Below, piece after piece: positions 22,900-35,221 of a DNA stretch of 64,000 nt. This stretch comes from Erodium maritimum (Eukaryota; Streptophyta; Magnoliopsida; Geraniales; Geraniaceae): the NCBI GenBank assembly GCA_963921825.1, contig OY997592.1, forward strand, positions 19,533,432 through 19,597,431. Reading direction: 5' to 3'. A program made the position numbers and the translations under genes. A model generated the notes under the pieces. That model did no database searches. It was not told the DNA's origin and worked only from the letters and a program-made list of their open reading frames with translations. The first letter of the stretch is position 1, and the number at the start of each line of letters is the position of its first letter.

Positions 22900-24660
22900 C
22901 AATTGACGAGAACCGCTCAAAGTAGGGCCTAAATGTTGCTTGGTCCCTGGTCTCCAAAGACTCTTTTTGTCAAATGAGCTACCGAACTTGAACTCGACCG
23001 GTTGGCTGGGAGTGATGGCTCGTCTCAAAGACCCATCCCGGGGTAAATCCCTAAAGCCATGGATTCTTATCATCCCTCATAGTAGGGTTGCTTCCCAACA
23101 CTAGCCTGATCTTCTCGCGGCTCCCCCGATGTGCTCCTCTTCTGGCCCGTCAGGCTCTACAACTTCCTAGATGAGACACACCCAGAGGGGCCTATCTCTA
23201 AACACCCAGGGAGGCCTATCGTTGAAGATTGGCTAGGGCCCCAAGGGTAAGACTCCAACCCAAATCGGACCTAGGACCGGAGAACCGGGTTAGGTACCGA
23301 GTCCGAGGTTATGAGGGGCTTCTTCCCTCGAGACGACTCAACCTTAGGTATCGAGTCCGAGGTCAATTGTGCGAACCCCGACGGTGGTGGAAGTGTTTCC
23401 CGTCCCCAATCCGTAGCATATGACAAGTCAACTTTGTAGTCTTGAACTCCATGATCGAGTCATCTAAGTGGGGCACCCGCGGCACATCCCATTCGCACAC
23501 CTGGACCATATGGCCAATCAAGCCGTAATTGAAACAAAAAGTGGGGAGTTTCACATACGTCAGGGTGACTCATACCAGATCTTGGAACTACCGGAACCGC
23601 ATGATCATAGTTCGCTGGAGAGGTTGGTGACCGTCCATCTAGAATCGGACCCTCACCGTGCCACCCCAACAAAGGCTTTATTGGTCACACGGGGTTTCAA
23701 CGTGCTCACCTAGGGTTTCCTATATGATCTCGCCAGTTGCCCTCGTTCGGACAAGGGGCGGTATCCCCCGAGCGTGCACCCATAACTGAAGACGATCCAA
23801 GTATGGAAGGTCCGGGGAAATCGAGTCAGCTATCTCCCCGAGCAGTAGAGGATGCCCGTGGAAACACCACGGTTCATTGTGTCGCACCCATACTCGAGCC
23901 TCCTAGGACACGAAGTAGAAGGCAAACGTGCCCGACTTGAGGTCCTTGACCACCACACCCACACTAGTATGACCTCATGCACGGGTCATGATTGATAGCA
24001 TAACCTCCTTTCGGGGAGGGCTGAGAGAAGCCAGACAATCCACCATACCAAAGCGGAAGCATACCAGAATCGGGGGTCTAATGGATTGTAGGGCACCATA
24101 ACCTCCATCTTCTCTTCCTCAGTGAGACAACAGGCAGAGAAGTTGGCTTGAAGGTCCTTCATCGGCGACGGAGGAACAGGAGGAGCCGGAACCCTAGCAT
24201 GGGTTGCACCTTTGTTACCACCGAATAAGGAGTCGGAACGTTAATGGGGGAAACCATTCCTAAGGAAGGCACATGAACCTGAGACGAGGCCATGGAAGTC
24301 GGTGATGGTGCTTGATCAATCACTTTGATGGTTCGGCCCCTCTTCGCCTTGGGCGGTAATGCAGTTGATATGGTCTCTCTTGACGAGAAAACCACCAAGG
24401 TCTGGTCCCGCAACAGTGGAGGTTGCAAGAGCTCACTGAAGGGAAGCTACATCATGATCGAGAGAGGAGATTTAGGGTGTCTCATCTTCATGTCCCTCAC
24501 TGGTTTGACAAAACCCTTAGGGGGCTTGGGGCATAAGAAGTGGTAGGGGATATGTGTGGTACCTGAGGATGGGGACATCTCAGTGGCGGACATCAACAAC
24601 ACAACAAACGAGGACATCGCAAACATGATAGAAAGTTAGGGCTGGAGCTCTCTCTAAAGT
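22900..24660 (-). mobile_element. L1-type LINE ORF1 relic (DUF4283 and CCHC knuckle)
   Basis: On the minus strand the order is: a short leader near 24650; a Met-rich start near 24620; DUF4283-like sequence (ACCLTEEEKMEVMVPYN); LQLWVHARGIPPLVRTRATG near 23760; and the zinc-knuckle stretch KLPTFCFNYGLIGHMVQVCE at about 23550-23490. This is the layout of plant LINE ORF1 (zf-CCHC_4), here in several frames with stops. The sequence below about 23230 is not recognisable as ORF2. A GGGTTGCTTCCCAACA phrase near 23085 is typical of gypsy internal DNA, so the 3' limit is uncertain. Confidence 0.65.
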
Positions 24661-24773
24661 ATCGATCCTTAAATATGACAACTTGAATCAGTCCGTCTTT
24701 AATATATTTTCATTAGTAACTATGCATAAAGAGGATTATAAATAGTTGTCATTTAAATTGCTCACTAATAGTT

Positions 24774-25704
24774 TTTTTTTAAAACGAGTAGATGGGGTAT
24801 TGTAATACTGTAAAATAGAAACCTTATAGGTTAGGGCATAACTGCCCAGGATTCCAGATATTTGTCCCGGTCGACCGTAGTACACCAGACACTCATGGAT
24901 CCGTAGAAATAGTCTGCTTCTGTTAGCAGATCCGATCTCAAGAGTTCCCCTTACCGACATTTCAAAAATACAAGAAGAAACAAACCTAAACCAACAAAGC
25001 CAAAGACCTAACCGAACTAAAGACAAGTAATAAGAAACATTAAAGAAAACTGGAAATAGTGCTCTGAGTGCGGCTTTCCCGAGACTTCCTAGCACCGGTA
25101 GTCCCGGGTCTGTGGGTATAGTCCGTAGACGGACCCTCCCATCCCCGCCGGGTCTTCTCATTCTTCAGAAGGAGCCTATGACACCTCCGTTTGTGGATCC
25201 TGGACCAGAACGACGACATGAAGTACATCGTGACCCTTGTGTTGCATTACTCTGGTTCCCCGAGGACGATCCCGTCGCCTAGGGTGATGGCAGCGAACTT
25301 CGCCCCGTCGTTGACACATGCCAGATGCCCAGGACTTGATCGATCGCAGGGACTTGATCGACCGCAGGAGCACGGACGGACGGGGAGGCTTGATCGGTTG
25401 CAGGAACAGGGGCGGCCGGATTTTGTCCCCGATGGTTGCGCAAGGTCGGTAAGATACGCATGAACAGGGACGGACGTCTCGCCATGGTTGATTTTGGCCG
25501 AGACGGGGCTGCTCGAGACAAGAGAGCTACAGCGCGAGAAGAGGATGGAGGCGGACGAGAAGGTTGCTGAACCTAGAGCAGGCACCCGGTGGCACACATC
25601 GACCGGGGATGTGAACGACGACGGTGAGAGTTCAACCCCTGAGGGGTTCGATTCGAAACCCTAAAGGGTTGAAGAGAGAGTGGCGACTGCATTTTTTAAG
25701 AGTT
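24774..25704 (-). mobile_element. Short non-LTR retroelement, whole insertion, no RT
   Basis: A 931-bp insertion flanked by the perfect 18-bp duplication AATTGCTCACTAATAGTT (24756-24773 and 25705-25722). Its T-run at the low end is a poly(A) tail on the minus strand. The 5' half is GC-rich and coding-like (a minus frame over 25279-25521). The 3' 400 bp match the element at 25811-27129. No reverse transcriptase or endonuclease motif is present, and no Pol III boxes were recognised, so it looks like a LINE-dependent non-autonomous element. Confidence 0.75.
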
Positions 25705-25810
25705 AATTGCTCACTAATAGTTAAATACTTTCTTAACTTTTTTTACAACAATAGTTGTCATTCACATTATCCGCGGACAAACGATTATTTTCGTAACATT
25801 TGTACAATAC

Positions 25811-27129
25811 TTTTTTTTTGAAACAAGTAGAGAGGTATAATATTACCGTAGAACAGCAACGTTCCAAGGTAGGACATAACTGTCCAGGATTCCATATATT
25901 TGTCCCGATCGACCGTAGTCCATCAGACGCTCATGGATCCATAAAGGTGGTCTGCTTCGAATCGCAGATCCGAACTTAGGAGTTCCTCTTAACAACATTT
26001 CAAAATCCTAACCCTATCTATCCAAAAATTTATTCGACCTAAAGCAGAATAAAAAGCAGGAAATAATGCCTTTGGTGCGGATTTCCCGAGACTCCCCGGT
26101 AGTAGTAGCCCCGGGTCTGTGGATATAGTCCCCAAAAGGCCCATCCCACCCCCGTTGTGGGAGGTCATTCTCCCCTCGAGGGGCCATACCTCCCGGTCGC
26201 ATTTCATGGACCTGGTCCAGTTTGGTGGCTTTCTTGTGCTCCTGTGTGCATGACGCTCCATCGGATGCTCCTGCCCCCTTCCCTATCTTGGCCTTCCGCG
26301 GTCGAGGACCGATTCCAGGGTTGTACTTCAGAATACCTCGACGAATCGCCGGTATCCCCTCCTAAGTGTATTGGCGCACCGGAACCCTAGGACGGCTCGG
26401 CTGCATCGGTTCAAGGGATCCTTCCATCGAAACGATCACAGTCACTGTCTTGGACCTCAGAGGTTTCGGGCCATAGCGCTTGGCCAGCGGAATTGGTGGC
26501 ATAGGAACCTTAGGAGGGTACCATTGATCACAGGGATCAGCAGCCATTGGAGGAGTCGACGGCGGCGGCGCTGCAAACCCTGGTGGAGACGCCACCATGT
26601 GTGGCCATTGATCGGCTCGCCTCGGTGGAGGGTTGGACGGTAGCGAAGAAGGATGACCGGCCTGACGGGTCCGTGACGCATCCCTGACGGCCGAGCGATG
26701 GTGGCCTGGTGATGCAGGCCGACTAAGTGATCGGGGAGAAGATGACGACCCGGCGACGGAGGATGCTGCAAACGTCCTTCCGTGATCCAGAGACGGCGGC
26801 GTTGAACTGTGACATCTGGCTGCATGGCCGAGCCGGAGGGAGGAGCTGAATTCAGGAGAAGATCCATCGGCGAGGGTGGTACTCTGGTAGGGTTAGGGTT
26901 TTGGAGATCCCGATTTGGTGATGGCGATGGGGCACAGACGTGGGCCGGGACACAGGACTGTGGAGCGAAGGCGACGATGGTCTGGAGTAGTGCAGAGAAA
27001 CAGACACAACGTCGATCAGAGAAGATCGGTGACGATGAGGCTTAGCCCGAGGGGTTATGGGTGAACCCTAGGATTAGAGAGAACGCTGGAGAGAATTATT
27101 TTTGAGAAGTTAATCCACGAGGGTAATAT
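25811..27129 (-). mobile_element. Short non-LTR retroelement, whole insertion, no RT
   Basis: About 1.32 kb with a T-run at 25811-25819 (poly(A) on the minus strand), flanked by ATTTGTACAATA copies at 25798 and 27130. The minus strand starts with a leader of CCCTAGGGTTCACCC type. It then has overlapping frames beginning MDLLLNSAPPSGSAM (26867) and, in another frame, MVASPPGFAAPPPSTPPMAA (26598), a proline-rich ORF1-like start. The 3' part, with CCCGAGACTCCCCGG...GGTCTGTGGATATAGTCC on the plus strand, is homologous to 24840-25200. No RT is seen. Confidence 0.75.
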
Positions 27130-27274
27130 ATTTGTACAATATTTTATTACCCTTTCTTTTTTAATTTTCATTATTTTAAATTTATAACAAGATTACTATG
27201 TTTTTATATAGCTTATAATGTATAATGGAGAATTTATATTTTTTTGTGAGAATTGATAATGTTTATAAGTAAGG

Positions 27275-27545
27275 GCATGCACTGTTGATAAGCTAAAAGC
27301 AAGGGACTGAAATAATAAATTAATAATAGTTTTTCATTTCAGTCTAGCTAATAGGGTACTTTTGCAGTCAACGGGCTGAAAGGATAAAGCGAGAGCTTTT
27401 CGCTTCATTTCTCTCATTTTTTTTTTCGTTTCAACCGGCTAAAAGCATCGGTGGTTAGCTTAGCGCTGTCGGATGAAAGCTATTTTTTTTTATTACTTCT
27501 GTCTCATCAATTTCTTTCAGCCTTTGACTGCAGATGCTCGAGAAG
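27275..27545. mobile_element. Possible Harbinger-type MITE
   Basis: The left end GGGCATGCACTGTTGA and the complement of the right end (GAGCATCTGCAGTCAAAGG) are loosely inverted around about 270 bp with T-rich runs. No clear 3-bp duplication was found, so this is tentative. Confidence 0.3.
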
Positions 27546-27704
27546 GAAAAAAGGGTGGAAAACTGATCTAGCTTTTATTTGGAGAAGATTTATGCGTGAT
27601 GTTGGAGGCTAGATAGACAAGGGTATAGTTAGCTAAGTTCCAGCTTTGAAGTTAGATCTAATTATTTGTAATAGAGGTTTGGGTTTTTGTTTTAGTGCAA
27701 ATGC

Positions 27705-30700
27705 TTTTTTTTATTATAGAGAAAGAAAAGCATTGAAAAGGAAGTGTGGATCCTGGGATAGAAACCACAACCACCAGAACAAAATCCAACAAAGACCGGC
27801 CCAAAGGGCAAAAGCAACAAAGAAAACAAGAGAAAAACAACCACCTCGATCCACCTTAACAACCACAATCCCAATATGTTGGTGAACAGTGCCTTAGGAG
27901 ATCGCTCGGGCAACCTTGATTGGACTGGTGAACAGTACTGATGCGGACGCATCTTAGCCTTAAAAATGCCACATTTAGAGGGATTTTATTGTTGATTTTA
28001 GCCCATTATTGTCTCACTCTCTTATGGTTTGCTCGTTTCTAGCGTTTTTCATGTTTCACAGGGTATAGCATGGAATACGAGCGAAAACACATAAAAAAGG
28101 GAAGAAATTCGAATGCAGCAGTCAAGATGGTGGAACAGAGCAGGGCCATCACGGATCCGTGACAAAACCCGTCACGGGTAGGGTCACAGAGCCGTGACGA
28201 AGGAAAATTCTCGCCAAAACTCTCTGATCCTTCACGGATCCGTGACGGTGGCCGTGACGGAGGCCATCACGGAGCCGTGATGCGCGCGCAGGCATGTTTC
28301 CCAAATTCGCTTCAGACTCGAGCTTTACCCTTTTTAACCCTAAAATCAGCCTCCCAATAGATCTAACTTGGATTTTTTGAGAGCTAAGAAGAGAGGAGAG
28401 TTGAGAGCAAGCTAGGGAGAGGATTTATACTTGGAAGAACATCATTGTAATCTATATTGGGTATTGTATTTCTCTACTTTATTCAATTATGAAGCTTTGT
28501 TTATGTTCATCAATGGCATCTTCTTCTTCCTTGTTCATGAGTAACTAAAACCCCATAATCTAGGGTTATGGGGGAGTAGAGATTTAAGTTCCAATGTGTT
28601 GAATGTATGAATGAGTATTGTGTTGAACGATTTGATTTAGGGTTTGTATTTGATTTAAGCTTAATGCTCTATCTCCCGGGTAGGCCTGATAGAAGGTGGG
28701 AATTGCAATCTGACACTCGTGAGAGGTGGGTTGCAATTAGGTCAGAAATCTTATACAAATTGGGTTTAAATCTAGACTAGTGATAGCTAGGTTAACACGA
28801 TTGCAATAACCATAGGGTTCAAACCAAAAGTTAGAAATTATCAAAGAACGTAATGCTTTGGGTCTTCCTACATCCTGATTCGTGAGAGTTGGGTGGTTAG
28901 ATTCCATTAAGGTCCGAAAGAACGTGAGGAGTTAGGACTAGTTTGAGAGATGATTCGTTGCCCCTAAAATCAGAACAACTTCACAATGCTCATCTTCATT
29001 TAAATGCATTGGAAACGGTCTTTATGAACCCACAACCTTAGATTACTTTTTCTCTGAATTAAAACTCTTCTAAGCTTTGTGAGTACAACTTCACTATCAT
29101 TTCGCCTATTGTTTACTTTTCATGTTTTAAAACCAAAAACCATCATTGAATTGAAATAGCTTGACAACGACTTTGAGATAGAACATGCTTGACTTGTGCT
29201 CCTTTGGGTTCGATAACTCGGAACTAAAAATCCCGAAATACTACTTGACGACCGGTACGCTTGCCGTGTCCTTTTCTGTGCTAAAAACGCAGGGCGTCAA
29301 CAGTACCACAGGAGACCGCACGGGTGAATCCTATGGCCTCATGAAGGCTAAGTAATCCATGCTCTTCCACCTGAAAACGAGCAGATCGGCCCCAAAACGC
29401 GACCCCGGAACAAGTACTCACCGGACCCCACCAAGATAAAGCAACCCCAAGATGACTCCTGAACAAGCACTCACCAGACCTGGCGAGAGAACCCACCGAA
29501 GAGGACCAGGGGACAAGGTGCTAAGCTCCTCAAACATGATACGACAATTCTCAGACGCTCCTAGTCAACGCAGCAATTGGAGACTCAATCCACTCGAGAA
29601 AGCTAAAAAGCCGATCGGACGCTCTCATGTTGGAGGAGGACCTCTGTTGAACCCTAGTTAGAAGAATGCTCGACTCAATGCTAGCTGATCCAGAGAAAAC
29701 ACGACGGTTGCGCTCCAACCAGATATGCCAAAGACAAAGAAGCCCGATGTCAACCCACTCCGACCTCAGCCTCGTAGATCCCACCAAGGAAATCCAAGAC
29801 TCAAGGAAAATAGAAGAAGACAACGCCAACACTCCCACAACACCCCACCACCCCATAATCAGGGACCAGACTCTCCAAGTCCATGAGCAAGCAACAAACA
29901 AGTGCCCAACATCCTCACCACCTCAACCACACAGAGCACATCTCCAACGGAATAACGAAATCAGCACACTTCTATCCACCAGGAAGGAAATAGTAAGGAC
30001 TCCGTTATGAGCAAACAACCAAGAAAACAACTGAGTCTTGGGCGGAACAGGGGCAGACCTAATTACAGAAGCCCAAGGCACAACACCAAAATCAGCCCAC
30101 CCAGCCAAAACCTGAAAAGCTCTAGCTGTAGAGAACCTTCGGATCCCAAGACCAGACCAACGTATCCGGGCGATCGCACACCAAACGAAAACCCACAAGG
30201 CGGACTCTAATCTCCTCCAAAACCAACTCATCTCGAACTCGAAGACCCCTCGAGATCGGGAATGACCAATCCACTCCGCAACCGAACCATGATGACCCTA
30301 TGCCACCTTGTAAAGACGAGGGTAACGAATCGCTATAGCGATATCAAAGAGCCACATGTCCTCCCAAAAACGAACCGTGGTCCCAACACCGACCACCCAT
30401 CTCAAAGTGTCATAACCAAAAACTCTTCTGAACCCAGGATCCCGAGCTAACCTCATCATATGCCGAACGAACAATGAGGAGGTACCCGAAGGCACCGAGA
30501 GCGCTCCTAGATACCACTCAACCTCCCTCCACCCAAAAAAAGTGCATAAAACACGCCTCCAGAAAACAGACCCCTTAGTCGCAAAACGCCGCCATCACTT
30601 CATGAGAAGACTTGTGTTTACCTCAGCGAGATATCGAACAACAAGCCACCCTGAGTCCTTGGAGAGACACCTCATCTCTCTGCCCGAACACCATAAGAAT

Positions 30701-32050
30701 CTCCTTTGAAGTCTCTCTAACAGATGAACCACCTTCTTAGGGGCTCGAAACAAGGACATGAAAAAGATCAACATGCTCGCCAGAGTCGACCTGATGAGCG
30801 TATGGCGCCCCCCAAAGAGATAAACCAGGTCCTCCAAACAGCCAGCCTATCTCTGAACCTAGCTACCACCAAGTCCCAGAAAGAGGTGAGTCTAGGATTG
30901 CCCCAAGGGGGAACCGAGGTAGGTGAAAGGGAGATGGCTCAAAGAACATTGCAAGGCTTCCGTGAGAGCCTCACGCAACGGATCAGACGTAGCCAATGCT
31001 ACCAAGAATGGCTTGGAAAAGTTGATCCGAAGGCTAGACATTAACTCAAAGGTGTGTAAAACATACATAACGGCACGAACCTGTTCCACACATGCCTTCA
31101 AGAACAAAAGAGTATCATCCGCAAACTGGAGGTGAGAAACCTAGATGACCGGACCAACCCTAATATCACCATACAACCTTTTCCGAATCCCCAGCTCAAA
31201 GATATGATGAAACCCCTCAGCAGCAATCAATAATAAATAGGGTGGCAACGGAAACCCCTGCCTGACTCCCCGTAAGACTCTGAACTGCTCAGATGGAGAC
31301 CCATTGATCAACACTGAGGAGAAGCCCCGTAAACACGAGGAGACCCACATAATCCACTTGCCTCCGAAACCCATGCTACAGATAACGTGAGTCAAGTATG
31401 AACTGTCGACCTTGTCGAACGCCTTCTCAAAGTTTAACTTCACCACTGCGGTCGGTTGACGAGAACAACGCACAAAACCCATAACCTCCATAGCGATGAG
31501 GATACTGTTCGACAACTGTCTCCCCTGGATACACGCAGACTGGGTACTGCTGATAAGGTCTCTAATCACCCCTCTGAAACGCCGCGATAAGATCTTTACC
31601 AAGATCTTGTAGGTAGCTATTGTAAAACTGATCGAGCGATACTCTGAGAAGGTTCTGGGAGAAGGAACCTTCGAAATGAGAACAATAAAGCTCGACTTCA
31701 CCCCTCAGCTCAATTGAAACGATGAGTGAAAGATATACAGGAAACTCAAGAAATCATCTCTAATAACCGGCAACGCCACCCGAAAGAAGACCAGATTAAA
31801 ACCATCTGGTCCCGGAGCCTTATCCCCAGAGCAAGCAGACAAGTCCTCAAGAACCTCATCCTCGGAAAAAGGAGACTCCAACAACCCAGCGTCCACATCG
31901 CTTAACCTGGCGAAAGGAAAGTCAGGAAGGATATGACGAGTCGACTTGTCCGAGAAAAAACGAGCCCCAAAGTAAGCGGCGGCTTGAGACTTGACCCCAA
32001 CAGGATCTGAGTACTCCATGCCGCTCTCTATCACAAAGAAGATCTGGTTA
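27705..32050 (-). mobile_element. L1-type LINE, 5'-truncated, RT domain and 3' end
   Basis: The minus strand carries LINE ORF2 from just before the reverse transcriptase to the 3' tail. In order: DKAPGPDGFNLVFF (about 31820); LISKVPSPRTFSEYRSIS (31670); VVKLNFEKAFDKVDSSYL (31450); GVRQGFPLPPYLLL (31270); the catalytic LQFADDTLLFLKA (31120); LRINFSKP (31030); the zf-RVT region with CALCG...HLFVACSW (29930-29860); and a 3' UTR ending in a T-run at 27704-27712 (poly(A)). The endonuclease is missing. Several frameshifts and stops separate the pieces. A solo LTR at 27939-29298 lies inside the 3' part. Confidence 0.85.
27939..29298 (+). mobile_element. Solo gypsy-type LTR inserted in a LINE
   Basis: A 1,360-bp block is flanked on both sides by AACAGTAC (27931-27938 and 29299-29306). 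It begins TGATGCGGACGCATC and ends ACGCAGGGCGTC(A). The end phrases GGGTTCGATAACTCGGAACT and AAATACTACTTGACGACCGG are typical of the 3' part of plant Tat/Athila-type gypsy LTRs. It carries several CACGGATCCGTGACGG-like palindromes at 28150-28290. There is no internal region, so it is a solo LTR. The identical flank is longer than the usual 5 bp, so the exact ends are ambiguous by a few bases. Confidence 0.7.
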
Positions 32051-32950
32051 ATGCTAGTGTTATTTTTAGGTAAAGGTCAAAAATTCAGAAGCAAATAGGG
32101 TGTTTGGGGGTGACCTTTGATGACTTTTCCTAATTATGATCTATCGTACTTTTACCCGGATTAACAAAAATCATTCGTTTTGATGAGAATGATAGTTTTT
32201 GGGTGCAAAATAACTAAAATGCACTCAACATTTACCTTGAGCTTTGGACCGGCTTCTAAGAGAGTTATGACAACACTTAACTTTCTCAGTTTTCCTCTCA
32301 GAAGAATACGTAGCGAAGATGAAGTGTTTAGGTGCTGGAGGCAATGAGACTCGAGAATCCAACAAAGAGATATATAAAATACAAAAAAATTGATCATGAA
32401 TTTTCAATTATTTTAACAAATATATAAAACGGAATTAATAAAAGAGATATAAGAAATTTTCTGAAAAATATTACAAATGCATAGAATGTCGAGAAAGAAT
32501 TAAAAATGTATAAAGTATAGATAAAAAAAATGAAAAAAGGAATTAAAAAATTTAATTATATTGATTTTAAAATCTTAATATTGAAAATTTTGAATTTAGT
32601 CATAATGGTATTTTCGTAAATAACTAATGTCATTTTCGTAATTATTTGAAAGATAAGGTTGACTTTAAGGTTGGAGTTGGATTTAGGTTTGTATAACTAA
32701 GGGTATTTTAGAAAAAGTTAACTAGAAAATGGATGGGAAATTGGACGAAAGGGGCTAATCATTAAACGTGGAAACATGAATGTATTGTATCAATTAAAAA
32801 AAATGAGAATTAGTATCAGATAATTGTGCCAAGTTACAGGTAGGCAACTGTAGTTTTCCCTTGATTGTTTACAGAATTTGTAAATTTTGGGAATTCCTAT
32901 TGGCTAAACATGGCCGAACGATTATAGATACCAACATATGATTTAAACTC
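32051..32950. other. AT-rich intergenic sequence, nothing recognised
   Basis: This lies between the truncated 5' edge of the LINE and the first MITE. Small open frames (60-80 codons) have no recognisable content. Confidence 0.4.
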
Positions 32951-33384
32951 GGGAAAACTACCAATATCTACCCAAAACCATGCCCATTTAACTGATGTTT
33001 ACTCTGAAGTTTAAAGTTAATTGATGCATACCCTGAAGTTTCGAAAATGTAACTCAAAACCCCTCTGTCAGCTAAAATGCCGAAAATACCCTCAACTACA
33101 CTTCAATAATTATGTTAAAAAAATTATTTAAAAATTACTTTTGTTATATATATATATATATAATTACTTATTAAATGACTTCATTTTTATTTAAAAAATC
33201 ACTTCATTTATATTTTTTTAAAATTATTTAGAAAAATCACTGAGGATATTTTCGTCATTTTAGCTAACAGAAGGGGTTTTTAGTTACAAGTTGTAACTTC
33301 AGGGTATGCATCAGTTAACTTTAAACTTCAGAGTAAACATCAGTTAAATGGGCATGGTTTTGGGTAGGTATTGATAGTTTTCCC
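32951..33384. mobile_element. Mutator-like MITE with long terminal inverted repeats
   Basis: 434 bp with GGGAAAACTACCAATA... at the left and its complement TATTGATAGTTTTCCC at the right; the inverted arms extend about 150 bp each. It is flanked by 9-bp duplications TTTAAACTC / TTTAAACTT (8 of 9 identical), the size made by Mutator transposases. The interior is AT-rich with a TA microsatellite. Confidence 0.85.
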
Positions 33385-33501
33385 TTTAAACTTTGTACAC
33401 ATGAGTATGACCTGATTGGCCATTTGTAAATAAGCAAAAACTGTGTGATTGGAATTGAAATTAGAGAGGTGAATTTGTTAACATTTGTAGTAAAACAAAA
33501 A

Positions 33502-33806
33502 GGGTTAATTACTTTTTGTACCCCTTTTGAATTGGTAACATATCTTTAATACCTCAAAATTTTATAATGTTCAATAACAGTCCTTACGTTTTGGTAACAC
33601 ACATTTAGTACCCTTTATGAATTGGTTACAAATCATCTAAAACCCATTACGTATTGATAACAGAACATTTAATACCCCTTATGAATTGGTCATAGATCAT
33701 CAAAATGGCGTAAACTTGACCAAAATTTTGTCTAGAGTTTTAGCTATACATCAGGGTACTAAAATAATGTTACTAATACATAAGATGTACTAAAGATAAC
33801 TAACCC
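33502..33806. mobile_element. Mutator-like MITE, family copy 1
   Basis: 305 bp, starting GGGTTAATTACTTTTTGTACC and ending ...AACTAACCC. Phrases such as CCTTATGAATTGGT and GGTAACACAC recur inside. A second copy lies at 47602-47914 in a phosphoglucomutase intron. The target duplication is not clean (A-rich). Confidence 0.7.
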
Positions 33807-33847
33807 AAAAAAAGCTTTACATTTGTTTCTGTATCAAAAGGTGGGTT

Positions 33848-35221
33848 TTTTTTTAGAGAAACGATAATATTATTAATATAAAAGCATTTTGGTGCCTTCG
33901 GGAACCGGAGACACCGTACATAGGAACCAAACTAACAAAACATGAAAGACAGATGCAGAAAAGTAAATTTTGCTCTTAGACATATGGGCGGTCGGAGGGG
34001 TGGGACTACGGTAGCGTCCATGGACACCGATACAGTATACTACAACCATAAGATATTGATCGAGCAGATCAGAGGATAAGCAAGCAGTGGTGGACCAATT
34101 ACTCCCCCGGTAAGTCAGCGTGCGTCGTCCTCCCTTGACTGATAACGGTAGGGCTCCTGAACGCGGGATTGCTGGCTCCGAAGTGGTAGAGAAGTAAGTC
34201 ATCAACTGTTGGTGGTACCCTTGCCACCTATACATCAGGGAGAAGGTACAGTCGACCAAACCCTCCCTGGCCTTCCCAGCACTCATTCCTGGAGGCGAGG
34301 GTGCTTGAAGCCCCCCGCCGCTACCTGTGATGCCCCATTAGACGCCGACGACCCCTCAGCAGAGCCTACCGACTGTGAATAAGTGACCCGATCCTGCACC
34401 GGGTCAGCCAACCCGTGCCTGGCGGCCCATGCCCCGACATCGCCCGACCTGACCCGGGTCCAACCCGTTTCAGATGCAGGCTGGATAGCCCTTGACTCGC
34501 TCCGACCATGCCCTGACCCGGCCCACGACAACCATGTCGACCCATCCCTCCCGGCCCTACTGGCTTCCGCGAGGAACCCCCGGCCCAAGCCCATGTCCCC
34601 TCGATCCCGGTCCAGCCCACAAGTAGAAACCCTAGTGGTTTCGCGCGCCACCACCTTCCCCTTCCTTCGCCGCCACGCCACCGCTTCTGATGATTCTGTC
34701 GGCGCTGAGCCGTCCTCCGACAAGCCCAACACCTCTCCGTGGCCCAGAAACCTACGCCTTCCCGTCTCTGACGTAGCCTCCCCATCGGAAAGCACTGATG
34801 GTGGCTCGTCAGATTGGCTTTCAAACCAAGACACCGGAGGCGATGATGGAGATGACGCCCTTGGCGACCATACTCCTTCCCCACCGCTGCTCGACAAAAG
34901 GAGGTTTCCGGAAACCGCCGCCTCCCTTGAACGCGAAACCCTAGATAAATAGGGCCGCTTGTCCCATGAGTACACTCCCGCCTCGCCCTTGCTGCCCGGC
35001 CATGGCCAACATACATGAGGACCATGTATTTCCAGGAGCCAAAACATGGGACGGAGATGAAACACCCATCCACCATGAACAAAGCCTCCTTTCCACACCA
35101 ATATGTCCCCTCTCTCATGATCAAAATCAAATACACCACTAATCAAACACAAGGGAGCACTCCCCATAATCTTGGAGAAGTGGAGCACAAACAACCAGCA
35201 ACGGCGGAGCCCTCGCCGTAA
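33848..35221 (-). mobile_element. Short non-LTR retroelement, whole insertion, with 303-codon open frame
   Basis: 1,374 bp with a perfect 12-bp duplication AAAAGGTGGGTT (33836-33847 and 35222-35233) and a T-run at the low end, which is poly(A) on the minus strand. The minus strand keeps one long open frame at 35194-34283 (303 aa), rich in Ser, Gly and Arg in its second half (SSGGEGVWSPRASSPSSPP...), with no domain I recognise. The opposite strand is also open for 189 codons, a GC-bias effect. The 3' end, AATAATATTATCGTTTCTC plus A-run, resembles the other short elements at 24774 and 25811. No RT motif. Confidence 0.7.

Noticed and set aside
34383-34952. 189-codon open frame (+)
   Set aside because: Lies opposite the 303-codon frame of a poly(A) retroelement; both are open because of GC bias, and this one runs against the element's transcription.
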